Source: CAZBJJ01 sp964492245
GTDB taxonomy: Bacteria > Spirochaetota > Spirochaetia > Treponematales > Breznakiellaceae
Length of the DNA stretch: 62,427 nucleotides
Reading direction: 5' to 3'
Assembly: GCA_964492245.1 (NCBI GenBank)
Contig: CAZBJJ010000008.1
Coordinates: 1-62,427, forward strand
Every line of letters starts with the position of its first letter. The stretch's first letter is position 1. The notes under the pieces were generated by a model. It was given only the letters and a program-made list of their open reading frames with translations. It had not been told where the DNA came from and searched no databases. This document shows positions 41,966-50,473 of the stretch, piece after piece. Made by a program: the position numbers and the translations under genes.

Positions 41966-43051
41966 ATGTCTTTCTCGTTAAACACCTTTCCGGTTGTATA
42001 CCGCTCGAAATACGAGGATGCTCGTTGGAGCGAGCAGTGGCTGGAAAAAGAGCATAAAAGTCCGGCAGAGGAGGCCCAGCTTTCCGCAGCCGAGCGGGAG
42101 GCGCTTTTGGAAAGGCGCAACTGCTACGCCGATATGCCTTTAGTAAGTTATACCTCGCAGTATGGCCTGGGCTGCTTCGAGGGCATTAAGGCCCTTCCCC
42201 AAAAGGATGGGGGCCTGGCAATTTTTCGCCCCGACCAGAATGCTGCCCGTTTTTATCGCTCAATGGCGGGCCTTTTAATGCCCGCCTTTCCCGAAGAGCT
42301 CTTTGTAGCTGCCTGTGTTAAGGTGGTTGCCGACAATGCCGCCAAGGGTTTCCGAGTACATTACGATGCGGCTTGGGAGAAAGATTCATTTATGAATGCC
42401 GCCTCGGTATATATCCGCCCCTTTTCCTATAGCGAGGGGGCTATAGGTGTCTCGCCTTCTAAAAACCCCTGGGTAATTATTGTCGCCTCGCCCGTGTCTT
42501 CCTATTTTTCCGGCGGCAATTCTGCGGCTATTACCACCGACAGAGTACGGGCGACGCCCCGGGGCACTGGCTGGATAAAGGCGGCCTCGAATTATGTTAT
42601 TTCGACCCTGGCCAAGCACGAGGCTACCAGTGCTGGCTACATGGAATGTATTTTTCTCGATGCCATTGAGCAAAAATATTTAGAGGAGGGCTCCTCCTGC
42701 AATATTTTTGTGTATTTAAAATCTGGCGAGCTGGTTACTCCCGCCTTGGGCGACACTATTTTGCCGGGCATTACCCGCCTAAGCCTTATAGAATTGGCCC
42801 AGGACATGCGTGTACGGGTGAGCGAGCGCAAAATATCTATCGACGAGGCAATGGAAGAGGGGGCAGAGTGCTTTGTTTCGGGCACCGCCGCCGGTCTTAC
42901 GCCCATCGAGTCGATAACGCACAAGGGTAAGACCGCCGTCTTTAATAATGGCAGGGTGGGCGAGCTTTCTGCCAGCTTACGTGATACACTAAAAGGCATA
43001 CAATATGGCACTCTGCCCGATACAAAGGCTTGGATGCTAAAGGTGGTATAG
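41966..43051 (+). CDS. ilvE: Branched-chain amino acid aminotransferase
   Basis: 361 residues, fold type IV PLP enzyme of the long (eukaryote-like) BCAT group. SQYGLGCFEGIKAL, the PLP lysine region GTGWIKAASNYVIS, EQKYLEEGSSCNIF and PALGDTILPGITRL are all present. It moves the amino group between glutamate and Leu/Ile/Val. The ATG at 41966 follows TGGAGG; an earlier in-frame ATG lacks a site. It runs directly into a deacetylase gene. Confidence 0.94.
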   Translation: MSFSLNTFPVVYRSKYEDARWSEQWLEKEHKSPAEEAQLSAAEREALLERRNCYADMPLVSYTSQYGLGCFEGIKALPQKDGGLAIFRPDQNAARFYRSMAGLLMPAFPEELFVAACVKVVADNAAKGFRVHYDAAWEKDSFMNAASVYIRPFSYSEGAIGVSPSKNPWVIIVASPVSSYFSGGNSAAITTDRVRATPRGTGWIKAASNYVISTLAKHEATSAGYMECIFLDAIEQKYLEEGSSCNIFVYLKSGELVTPALGDTILPGITRLSLIELAQDMRVRVSERKISIDEAMEEGAECFVSGTAAGLTPIESITHKGKTAVFNNGRVGELSASLRDTLKGIQYGTLPDTKAWMLKVV

Positions 43052-43053
43052 CA

Positions 43054-44097
43054 ATGTCAATTCCTTTCCCCAGCTTCGAGAAAAGCGCTGTCTCCGGCTT
43101 GCCGGTTCCGCCAGGCCTGTTGGCTAAGATTTCGAAAAACGGGAAGGCTGACCAAGGGGGCTCCCCCCTAAAGGTTTTGGACTGGGCCGGTTTCGAAGCT
43201 GCTGCCTCGTATAGCTTCGACGATGGGCAGCCCTCCCACACCCAACACTGGGCGGCCTTAAAAGCGACGGGTATCCCCATGACCTGGTATCTGTGGACGG
43301 GAAATAATCTGGCCCCCTATTACGACCAAACCTGGAAGGAGGCACTTTCCTGTGGCCATGAACTGGGCAACCATACCAAGTCGCACAAAAGGCTGGCCGA
43401 AATGCAGGGCCCCCTTTCGATGGCCAAGGAAATTGAGGACTGCGAAATTTATTTAACCGGGCTGCTGGGCCAGAGCCTTACCCCCTCCTTTGCCTATCCC
43501 TTTGGTGAAACGGGCTGGAAAGAGAGTTTTTATATAAATACTGATGGCTCCACCCGCGAAAACAGCCGTTTTCTGCTGGCCCGCTCGGTAATTGGGGGCC
43601 GCATTGGGCCAGAACAGGACATAGACCCCCTTATGCTCCCCATTTTTGGGGTCCGAGCCGACCACAGCGAGGGCGATTTTATCGACGAACTCGATGCGGC
43701 CCTGCAGGAGAGGGCCTGGACTATTTTTATGTATCATTCAATTTTGCCCGGCGAAGATTGGTATGCTGGGGTAAGCCTTGAATCCATTCTTGGCTCGCTG
43801 GCCCATGCCCGCAAGGGAGAAAAAATGTGGCTGGATACGGTGCTCAACATTGGCGCGTACTGGTATGCGGCAAGGCAGTTCAGGGCCCTTGAGCCAAAAA
43901 AGACCGAGGCAGGCCTAGTATGGGCCTGGCAACTGCCCCCGACCTATCCCCCCGGTAGATACCTGCGACTTGCCGCTGGGCAGGGGAGCCTTTGGCAAGA
44001 GGGCTGCCAATTGCCAAAGCACCCAGCCGGCTTTTGGGAAGTGGCCCTCGATGCGCATCAGCTTGAGTGGCGAGCTCCCTCGTTTATAAGTGAATAG
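43054..44097 (+). CDS. Polysaccharide deacetylase-like (NodB fold) protein
   Basis: About 347 residues. Two NodB motifs are seen: YSFDDGQPSH (the catalytic Asp pair is DD) and HELGNHTKSH (metal-binding His pair). FAYPFGETG and FMYHSILPG match later motifs. There is no signal peptide, so a cytoplasmic sugar or amide hydrolase is likelier than a cell-wall enzyme. The gene starts 2 nt after ilvE and its last 40 nt overlap the convergent RND gene. Confidence 0.85.
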   Translation: MSIPFPSFEKSAVSGLPVPPGLLAKISKNGKADQGGSPLKVLDWAGFEAAASYSFDDGQPSHTQHWAALKATGIPMTWYLWTGNNLAPYYDQTWKEALSCGHELGNHTKSHKRLAEMQGPLSMAKEIEDCEIYLTGLLGQSLTPSFAYPFGETGWKESFYINTDGSTRENSRFLLARSVIGGRIGPEQDIDPLMLPIFGVRADHSEGDFIDELDAALQERAWTIFMYHSILPGEDWYAGVSLESILGSLAHARKGEKMWLDTVLNIGAYWYAARQFRALEPKKTEAGLVWAWQLPPTYPPGRYLRLAAGQGSLWQEGCQLPKHPAGFWEVALDAHQLEWRAPSFISE

Positions 44098-47000
44098 AGA
44101 ACCGGTATAAAAAAGAGTGTTATAAGCGTGGAAGAGGTAAGGCCTCCCACCACCGTAAGGCCAATTGGCTGTATCATCATGGCATTGCTGCCCCCAAAAA
44201 AGGCCATGGGTAGCATGCCCAAAATGGTGGTGAGCGTCGTCATAAGAATGGGGCGCAGGCGCGAAATACCGGCTTCTAAGCAGGCCTCGGTAATGGCACT
44301 GCCCCGGCGCACCAGCAAATTCGTATAATCCACCAATATAATACCGTTATTTACAACAATTCCCGCCAACATAACCAGGCCCACCGCGGTAAACATGGTA
44401 ATTGGTTCGCCGACAATTAGATGGATAAGAATAACGCCAATTGCCATAAGCGGAATAGTAAAAAGATTTATAAAGGGGTCCTTAAACGACTCGTATTGCC
44501 CGGCCATCACCCCAAAGACAAGTAAAATAGCCATGGTTAAAATAAGCCCAAAGGTCTTGCCCGTATCCGAAACCTCTTTCCACGAGCCCTCGTAGCTTAT
44601 GCTCACCGAATCGGGCAGAATAATATTTTGGGCAATGGCATCCTGAATTCTTTTTTCCATTACATTGGCCTTTTCGTCGCTTAAAATATTCGAGGTAATG
44701 CGCATAATTCTATTTTGATTCTCGCGGCGAATACTTACCGGGCCCAGGCCATCCTCGATGCGCGCAAAGTTGGCCAGAGCCACTAGCCCCGTATTGGAGG
44801 GGACAAAAATGCGCTCTAAGTCTATAAGCTTTGTGCGGTCTTCTTCGGCCAAAATAAGGGTAACACTGTAATCGCGCCCGCCACTGCGCCAAATGGTGGC
44901 GGTGGTGCCGTTTAAAGCGGCATTTAATTCGCGGGCGGCAGCCGCAATATTTACACCAAGGGCATAGGCGCGGTCCCTATCAATATGTACCTCCACCTGG
45001 GGCAGGCCCTCCGTTAAATCGAGGGATGGCCGTTCCAGGCCCGAAACCTGTTTTTCCATCACCTCCATTATTTCGTTTGCCAGCTGGTAAGAACCTTCGA
45101 TGTCGTTGGAGCGCAGGGCTATATTGATATCCGCCCCCCCCTGCATTTGGCGGCGCATGCCCATCGAAAAATTAAAGCGGGCCTCGGGAAATGTATCGAA
45201 GTGTCTACTCAGCTTTGCCTGAATTACCTCGACGGTATCAATTTGTTTGCTTGCCTCTGGTAGCTGAATGCGAATACTGCCGCGATAAGAGCCCCCCGGC
45301 CCCCGCCCCGAACCGGCGTTGGCAATAATACTTGTCCAGCCCTGCACTTCTTCCAGGGCCGCAGCCTCGATATTGCGCACTACGCTCTCGGTTTTTTCCA
45401 AGGTGGTGCCAATGGGTAGGGAAATATTTAAGCTCACCTGGCTGTCGGCCATTTCGGGCATTAAATACACCCGCATACGGGGCACCGCCGCCGCCGAAAG
45501 GACGAGGCTGCCAATTACAATGAGCACGGTGGTTAGGCGGTGGCGCAAAGCAGCGGATAAAAGGTAGCGGTAGCCGCGCGAAATAAAATTTAAACTGGCT
45601 TCGAGCAGGGCATCGACCCAAATTAAAAAGCGGTTTTTAAGCGGGCGCTCGATGCGCGTCTGCAGGGGAATCCATTTGCCGGCCAGGACGGGCACTAAAA
45701 AAAGCGCAATTAAGAGGCTGGAAAAAAGAGCAATGACAATCGTAAAAATCATGTCCTGTGCCATTTGGCCCGTCATTCCCAGGCGGTTTTTAAAGAAAAT
45801 AATGGGCAAGAAGACGCAAATAGTGGTCAAATTGCCGGCAACTACCGACTTAAACATCTCGTCGGTACCCAAAATTGCCGACATGCGGGGCTTAACCCCC
45901 CGTTCGCGGTATTTATAAATATTTTCGATAATGACAATCGAGGCGTCTACAATCATTCCCACGCCCAAGATAAGGCCGGTTAGGGTCATCATATTTAAGG
46001 TGATGCCCGCCAGATGCATTGCCAACATGGTTACCAAAATGGAAAAGGGAATTGAGATGCCAATGATTAGGGTGCTGCGCATGCTGCGCAGGAATAAAAA
46101 TAAAATGATAATTGCCAGTAAAAAGCCCTGAAAGGCCGATTCCACCAGGGTGTTAATTGTGGCCCGTATCTGTTCGGTGCTATCGGAAATAATAAGCAGG
46201 TTGACATCGGCGGGCAGGGATTGGTGGATATCATCCAGGCGCGTATAAATTTGGTCGGCCACCTGGACGGAGTTTGTGCCACTTTGTTTTTGCACCTGTA
46301 TATAGACCCCTGGCTCGCCATTTATATAGACAGCTGAGGTCTGCTCCGACAGGCCCAGTTCGACACTGCCTAAATCTTTTAAGCGCACGGAATAGCCCCC
46401 GCGGCTGGCAACCTGGGCGTTTGCAATATCCTCTATGTTTGTAAAGCCGCCCATGGTGCGCACATTGTAGCTGCGCCCCTCCTCTTCGATGGAGCCGGCG
46501 CCCAGTTCCAGGTTTTGGCTGGCTAGGCTTTGGGCCACTGCAGAGATGGTCAGTTTATAGGCGTCCAGGCGGTTTTGCGAAAGTTCAACCTTCACTATTC
46601 GGCTACGCCCCCCCGAGACACTGGCCTCGGCAACGCCATCAATTTGCTCGAGCCGGCCTTTTACAATGTTTTCACCCAATAATCGCAGGTCCTCGGGCGG
46701 TCGGTTGCCGCGCAGGGCAATTTGCATAATTGGCATTTGGTTGGCATCGAATTTAAAAATGGTGGGCTTTGCCACGGTGTCGGGCAGGGCACGCTGAATG
46801 CGGTCGAGCTTGTCGCGAATATCGTTTATCGCCTCGTCTAAATTCACACCATATTCAAATTCCAGAGAAAGGCTACTGTTGCCCTCGCTGGAGGTAGAGG
46901 ACAGCCTTTTAAGGCCACTCACATTTACCAGGGCCGATTCCAGAACCTCGGTTACCTCTTTTTCTACCGACTCCGGTCCGGCTCCCGAATAGGTGGCGCG

Positions 47001-47141
47001 TACCGAAAGAAAGGGGCGCTCTACAGTGGGAAAGAGGTCGATGGCCAGATCCGAAACGGTATACAGGCCAACAACGGCGACAAGGGCAAATATGATAAGG
47101 GCCAAAACAGGCCGGGATACAACGGAACGGGCTAAACTCAT
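44058..47141 (-). CDS. RND efflux transporter, inner-membrane pump (AcrB-like)
   Basis: 1027 residues, the full RND size: 12 membrane segments and two large periplasmic loops. The N-terminus is SRPVLALIIFALVAVVGLYT; DLFPTVERPFLSVRATYSG and LGVGMIVDASIVIIENIYKY (membrane helix 4) are typical. Helix 4 has one Asp where AcrB has two, so the proton path may be altered. Part of the operon tolC-mfp-PG0541-like-RND; it exports drugs or lipophilic compounds across both membranes. Confidence 0.95.
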   Translation of the reverse strand: MSLARSVVSRPVLALIIFALVAVVGLYTVSDLAIDLFPTVERPFLSVRATYSGAGPESVEKEVTEVLESALVNVSGLKRLSSTSSEGNSSLSLEFEYGVNLDEAINDIRDKLDRIQRALPDTVAKPTIFKFDANQMPIMQIALRGNRPPEDLRLLGENIVKGRLEQIDGVAEASVSGGRSRIVKVELSQNRLDAYKLTISAVAQSLASQNLELGAGSIEEEGRSYNVRTMGGFTNIEDIANAQVASRGGYSVRLKDLGSVELGLSEQTSAVYINGEPGVYIQVQKQSGTNSVQVADQIYTRLDDIHQSLPADVNLLIISDSTEQIRATINTLVESAFQGFLLAIIILFLFLRSMRSTLIIGISIPFSILVTMLAMHLAGITLNMMTLTGLILGVGMIVDASIVIIENIYKYRERGVKPRMSAILGTDEMFKSVVAGNLTTICVFLPIIFFKNRLGMTGQMAQDMIFTIVIALFSSLLIALFLVPVLAGKWIPLQTRIERPLKNRFLIWVDALLEASLNFISRGYRYLLSAALRHRLTTVLIVIGSLVLSAAAVPRMRVYLMPEMADSQVSLNISLPIGTTLEKTESVVRNIEAAALEEVQGWTSIIANAGSGRGPGGSYRGSIRIQLPEASKQIDTVEVIQAKLSRHFDTFPEARFNFSMGMRRQMQGGADINIALRSNDIEGSYQLANEIMEVMEKQVSGLERPSLDLTEGLPQVEVHIDRDRAYALGVNIAAAARELNAALNGTTATIWRSGGRDYSVTLILAEEDRTKLIDLERIFVPSNTGLVALANFARIEDGLGPVSIRRENQNRIMRITSNILSDEKANVMEKRIQDAIAQNIILPDSVSISYEGSWKEVSDTGKTFGLILTMAILLVFGVMAGQYESFKDPFINLFTIPLMAIGVILIHLIVGEPITMFTAVGLVMLAGIVVNNGIILVDYTNLLVRRGSAITEACLEAGISRLRPILMTTLTTILGMLPMAFFGGSNAMMIQPIGLTVVGGLTSSTLITLFFIPVLYSLINEGARHSS

Positions 47142-47153
47142 GCAGTGCTCCTT

Positions 47154-47450
47154 TTATTCAATGGCGGGTACGGCAAAGAGCTTAATGCCGTCACGGGGAA
47201 AACGCGTTTTTATATCGGCGACAATGCGACGCAGTGCATCTAGGGCCTCGGCCTGTACATATAAAATATAGAGACAATTGAGTTCGGGCCAGGTGTCGTC
47301 GCCAAGGCGTTTTTGCTGGCCCCCCTTACCCTGGACCGCCGGAAAAAAACTATAATTCATTTCAAGTTCGCAGGCATCGATTGCCTCGGCAATATCCTCT
47401 TGCACCGATTGGTTTGCAATAATTTCTACGCGGTACATATTAGTTTGCAT
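47154..47450 (-). CDS. Small PG0541/P-II-like transporter-associated protein
   Basis: 98 residues: MYRVEIIANQSVQEDIAEAI start and a final YILYVQAEALDALRRIVADI match the ferredoxin-like P-II/CutA-like fold. Short proteins of this kind sit next to RND pumps in Bacteroidetes and spirochaetes. AGAGGA precedes the ATG at 47450, which overlaps the adaptor gene by 11 nt. It may sense a ligand or metal and tune the pump; the function is not known. Confidence 0.75.
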   Translation of the reverse strand: MQTNMYRVEIIANQSVQEDIAEAIDACELEMNYSFFPAVQGKGGQQKRLGDDTWPELNCLYILYVQAEALDALRRIVADIKTRFPRDGIKLFAVPAIE

Positions 47451-48444
47451 TTTGTCCTCTTATGTCCTGGTTTTCACTTTTTTTTTCTTCGCCCCTGTCT
47501 ACCGCGACATCCAGTACCTTGGCTCCCTCGCTTAAAACCTGGCTGCCCTCGGTAACCACGCGCTCGCCTTCGGCTAGGCCTTCGAGAATCTGGCTGCGTC
47601 CATCGACCTGTATGCCTAGGACAATCAGACGGCGTTCTACGCTGTCGTCGTCGCGGATAAGCCAGACAAAGCGCTCGTCGTAGCGCGAACCAATTGCCTG
47701 GCTGGGAATGGTAATTGAGTTTCGGTGCAAGTCGGTGTTTAAGCGAATGCGCGGGAACATGCCGGCATTAATTCGGGGGTCGGGGGCATCAAATACAAGG
47801 CTTATACTCTTGGTGCGACTTACCGGATCCACCATGGGGTCGATGCGCTGGACCTTTGCCGGAAAGGCAAGACCTGGCCAGGCTTCTAGGTAAATTTTTG
47901 CCAAAAGCCCTGTTTTAAGGGCCCCAATGTCGCGCTCGTTTACCCTTGCCAATACTTCCAATTCGTCGCTGCGGGCAATGCGCATAAGCGGGCTCTGGGT
48001 GTTCACGCTTGCACCCTCGGTAATATTGAGGATTACCAGTCTGCCTGCCACTGGCGCATATACCGGCGATAGCTCGTAGCGTTCGCCGGGGCGGGATGGG
48101 TCAATTCTTGCGAGCAGTTGGCCTTGCTGCACCCAGGAGCCCAATTCGGCCTCGATACTGCGCACGCGCCCTGAAATATCGGCAAAGACATCTAACTTTG
48201 CCACATAGTCAATTTCGCCATTTAAATCTAAATAGGACTGTAGGTCCTCTTTTTTTACTATCTGTGAGCGCACCGTAAAGGTGGTGGCTCGCCGCGTTCT
48301 ATTTTGGCCTGGGCCAGCAGTTGCCGCAGGTGCTGTTCCTGCGGTCGCAGATCCGCCAAATGTAGCCTTTAGCTTTGGTGCGAGCAAAAGTGCCCCCAAG
48401 CCCAGAACAATAACAGTGATAATAACGATATTGCGTTTTTTCAT
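47440..48444 (-). CDS. RND periplasmic adaptor (membrane fusion protein)
   Basis: 334 residues: one N-terminal membrane anchor (IVIITVIVLGLGALLLAP), an Ala/Gly/Thr-rich linker, a barrel-sandwich lipoyl part (YVAKLDVFADISGRVRSIEA, YAPVAGRLVILNITEGASV) and a beta-barrel part (INAGMFPRIRLNT). It joins the RND pump to the TolC channel. Its start overlaps the tolC stop by 4 nt. Confidence 0.93.
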   Translation of the reverse strand: MKKRNIVIITVIVLGLGALLLAPKLKATFGGSATAGTAPAATAGPGQNRTRRATTFTVRSQIVKKEDLQSYLDLNGEIDYVAKLDVFADISGRVRSIEAELGSWVQQGQLLARIDPSRPGERYELSPVYAPVAGRLVILNITEGASVNTQSPLMRIARSDELEVLARVNERDIGALKTGLLAKIYLEAWPGLAFPAKVQRIDPMVDPVSRTKSISLVFDAPDPRINAGMFPRIRLNTDLHRNSITIPSQAIGSRYDERFVWLIRDDDSVERRLIVLGIQVDGRSQILEGLAEGERVVTEGSQVLSEGAKVLDVAVDRGEEKKSENQDIRGQNAN

Positions 48445-49736
48445 TTTTCCCCTCCAATAGCGCCCAGGGGCAGGCCACAGGCGTATTCTAAATCTAAAAT
48501 AGACGTTAAAAGATTTTGTTCCTGTTGAATAGCGCTCACCTGCGCTTCTAAAAGGCTGGCTTCGGCTGTTTTAAGCCGCTCATATTCTATTGTGCCCCGC
48601 CTCCAGGCCTCTAGGTTTAAATCGTAGCTGCGTTCGGCCAGCTTTAAGGTGGCCTGCCAAGCGGCTAAATTGTTTTGGCTGGCCTGAATACTGTCTAGGA
48701 GTTGTTTTTTCTCCAATAAAAAGTTTTCTTGCGCCCCAACAAGTTGGAGCTCGAGGTCTTTTAGTTTATCATCCTGGCCCGCCATATTCGTGCGTACCGC
48801 CGAGGCCGGTAAAAGTGGGTCTAGGTTCATGCCCACGGTGGCAGAAAAGGTCCCAGCCTGCTGCCAGTTTTCCCAGTCTCGGCTCGAAGTGTTTTCGCTA
48901 TAATTCCAGGAAAGCCGGAAATTTGGCAAAAAGGCCTGGTTAAACTGGATTTTTTTGGCCAGTTTAGCCGATTCAATTGCCTTAATAATTTTTTGCGTCT
49001 CGGCCCCCTCGCCAGCCCCATCAAAATAGACAGCCATATCCTTGGGCAGGTCGGCGGTTTTAAGCGGCTCAAAGACAAAATTGGCATCGCTAGCGACCGA
49101 AAGGCCCAAAAGAACCTGTAATTGCAAAAGCAATTGCTCTTGGCCCCGCTGCATTGCCTCAAACTTTAGGCGGGCCGATTCGGCAGCAACTTGCGCATTT
49201 AATAGAAGCAATTCGCTGGCCAGCCCAGAGGCCTGTTTAACCTTGGTCTGGTCAAAACTTGCCTGGGCATTGCGTGCGCTCAGCTCCAGGGCCTTAATTT
49301 GGGCTTCGTTGGCCACCAACTGCAGCCAGAATTTGCGCACCGAAAGCTCAATTTTGCGCTCGGCCTCGCGAAAGCTCAAAGCCCCGCTTTCGTAGGCCAG
49401 CCGAGAGGCCTTAATGCTCTCGGGAATGGCAAAACTAAAGCTCCACGAAAGGTTGGCCCCCGCGCTTACCGCCCAGGGGCTGTCGCTCTGGTTTTGCCGC
49501 GTTGCAGAGCCAGAAAGCGAAAGCCCGGGGTACAGGCTATTCCAGGCGCTATCGGCCACCCGTTTAGCGGTGCCCAGGGCAATTGCCCCCTGGCGCAAAC
49601 CGAGATTCTGCGTCAAAGCCATGTGAACCGCTTTTTCCACATCAATTTGTTCTTGCGAGTATACTGTGCCGCCAAGAAGTAAAAGTATTGGCAGGACAAG
49701 CCAGGGGTTTCCCCACTGGCGACATAAAAATTGCAC
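48441..49736 (-). CDS. TolC-like outer-membrane efflux protein
   Basis: About 431 residues. A signal peptide (NPWLVLPILLLLGGTVYSQ) is followed by the repeated helical pattern of the family (VHMALTQNLGLRQGAIALG, SLSGSATRQNQSDSPW, AQVAAESARLKFEAMQRG). It forms the exit duct of the pump. The GTG at 49736 follows GGAGG by 5 nt; the frame is open to a TTG 12 nt upstream. First gene of the efflux operon, with a candidate promoter at 49791-49819. Confidence 0.9.
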   Translation of the reverse strand: MQFLCRQWGNPWLVLPILLLLGGTVYSQEQIDVEKAVHMALTQNLGLRQGAIALGTAKRVADSAWNSLYPGLSLSGSATRQNQSDSPWAVSAGANLSWSFSFAIPESIKASRLAYESGALSFREAERKIELSVRKFWLQLVANEAQIKALELSARNAQASFDQTKVKQASGLASELLLLNAQVAAESARLKFEAMQRGQEQLLLQLQVLLGLSVASDANFVFEPLKTADLPKDMAVYFDGAGEGAETQKIIKAIESAKLAKKIQFNQAFLPNFRLSWNYSENTSSRDWENWQQAGTFSATVGMNLDPLLPASAVRTNMAGQDDKLKDLELQLVGAQENFLLEKKQLLDSIQASQNNLAAWQATLKLAERSYDLNLEAWRRGTIEYERLKTAEASLLEAQVSAIQQEQNLLTSILDLEYACGLPLGAIGGEK

Positions 49737-49790
49737 AATTTCCTCCAAATCTACACGCCAACGACTATTTTAGTGCATCAGAGTATTTAA

Positions 49791-49819
49791 AGTATATAAA
49801 ACTAAACAAAAAAGGTCAG
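49791..49819 (-). promoter_or_regulatory. Candidate tolC operon promoter
   Basis: On the minus strand CTGACC (49819-49814), 17-nt spacer, TATACT (49796-49791), about 55 nt before the GTG start. Confidence 0.5.
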
Positions 49820-49840
49820 GTAGGTTACAAAACCGATATG

Positions 49841-49859
49841 GTTTATCGAAGATTTCACC
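49841..49859 (-). promoter_or_regulatory. 19-bp motif, copy 1 (upstream of tolC)
   Basis: GGTGAAATCTTCGATAAAC on the minus strand, 22 nt upstream of the candidate -35. It differs by one base from GGTGAAATTTTCGATAAAC at 50366. Confidence 0.7.
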
Positions 49860-49868
49860 TCTTGCTCA

Positions 49869-50288
49869 TTATTCTCCAATAATTTTTACCAGTACGCGCT
49901 TGCGCCGCCGGCCATCAAATTCGGCATAATAAATTTGTTCCCAGGGCCCAAAGTCCATCTGCCCATTGGTAATGGCAACCACCACCTCGCGCCCCATAAC
50001 CTGGCGTTTTAAATGGGCATCGCCATTGTCCTCGCCGGTGCGGTTGTGCAAATACTGGCTTGTCGGCGCGTGGGGTGCAAGACGTTCGAGCCAGGCATCA
50101 TAGTCTTTTAACAGGCCAGATTCGGCATCATTTATATATACACTTGCGGTAATGTGCATTGCATTTACCAGGCACAGTCCCTCTTTAATACCGCTGGCCA
50201 GAATCTCGCGCTCGACTTCGCGGGTGATATTTATATAATCTCGCCGGCTGGGAATATCGAACCAGAGTTCCTTTCTATGCGATTTCAT
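49869..50288 (-). CDS. YjbQ family (UPF0047) protein
   Basis: 139 residues with the family pattern INITREVEREILASGIKEG, VNAMHITASVYINDAESG, TSQYLHNRTGEDNGDAHLK and GREVVVAITNGQMDFGPWEQIYY. Conserved His and Asp residues form a metal or phosphate site. Members have been linked to thiamine phosphate synthesis and phosphate metabolism; the role here is open. It is preceded on its own strand by a copy of the 19-bp motif. Confidence 0.93.
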   Translation of the reverse strand: MKSHRKELWFDIPSRRDYINITREVEREILASGIKEGLCLVNAMHITASVYINDAESGLLKDYDAWLERLAPHAPTSQYLHNRTGEDNGDAHLKRQVMGREVVVAITNGQMDFGPWEQIYYAEFDGRRRKRVLVKIIGE

Positions 50289-50314
50289 ATCATCCTCCTT
50301 AACGTATATTGATG

Positions 50315-50345
50315 CAGTTTATCCTAGTTCCCGGAAAATTTCACC
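50315..50345 (-). promoter_or_regulatory. 19-bp motif, split copy (upstream of yjbQ)
   Basis: On the minus strand GGTGAAATTTTC (50345-50334) is followed, after a ~10-nt insertion, by GATAAACTG. It faces yjbQ in the opposite direction to the two copies near 50366 and 50402. Confidence 0.5.
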
Positions 50346-50365
50346 AACGAGCCCAAATTTTTCCA

Positions 50366-50420
50366 GGTGAAATTTTCGATAAACTGGTTTTTTCATTTCC
50401 AGGTGAAATTTTCGGTAAAC
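50366..50420 (+). promoter_or_regulatory. 19-bp motif, two copies 36 bp apart
   Basis: GGTGAAATTTTCGATAAAC (50366-50384) and GGTGAAATTTTCGGTAAAC (50402-50420). Each is framed by CCAG upstream and CTGG downstream. The second overlaps the -35 region of the candidate promoter of the phosphoesterase gene (-10 TAGAAT at 50426-50431, then AGGAGG before the ATG). Confidence 0.75.
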
Positions 50421-50473
50421 TGGGTTAGAATACTTTCGCAATCGTTTACGAGTAACTCAAAAGGAGGAGTAAA

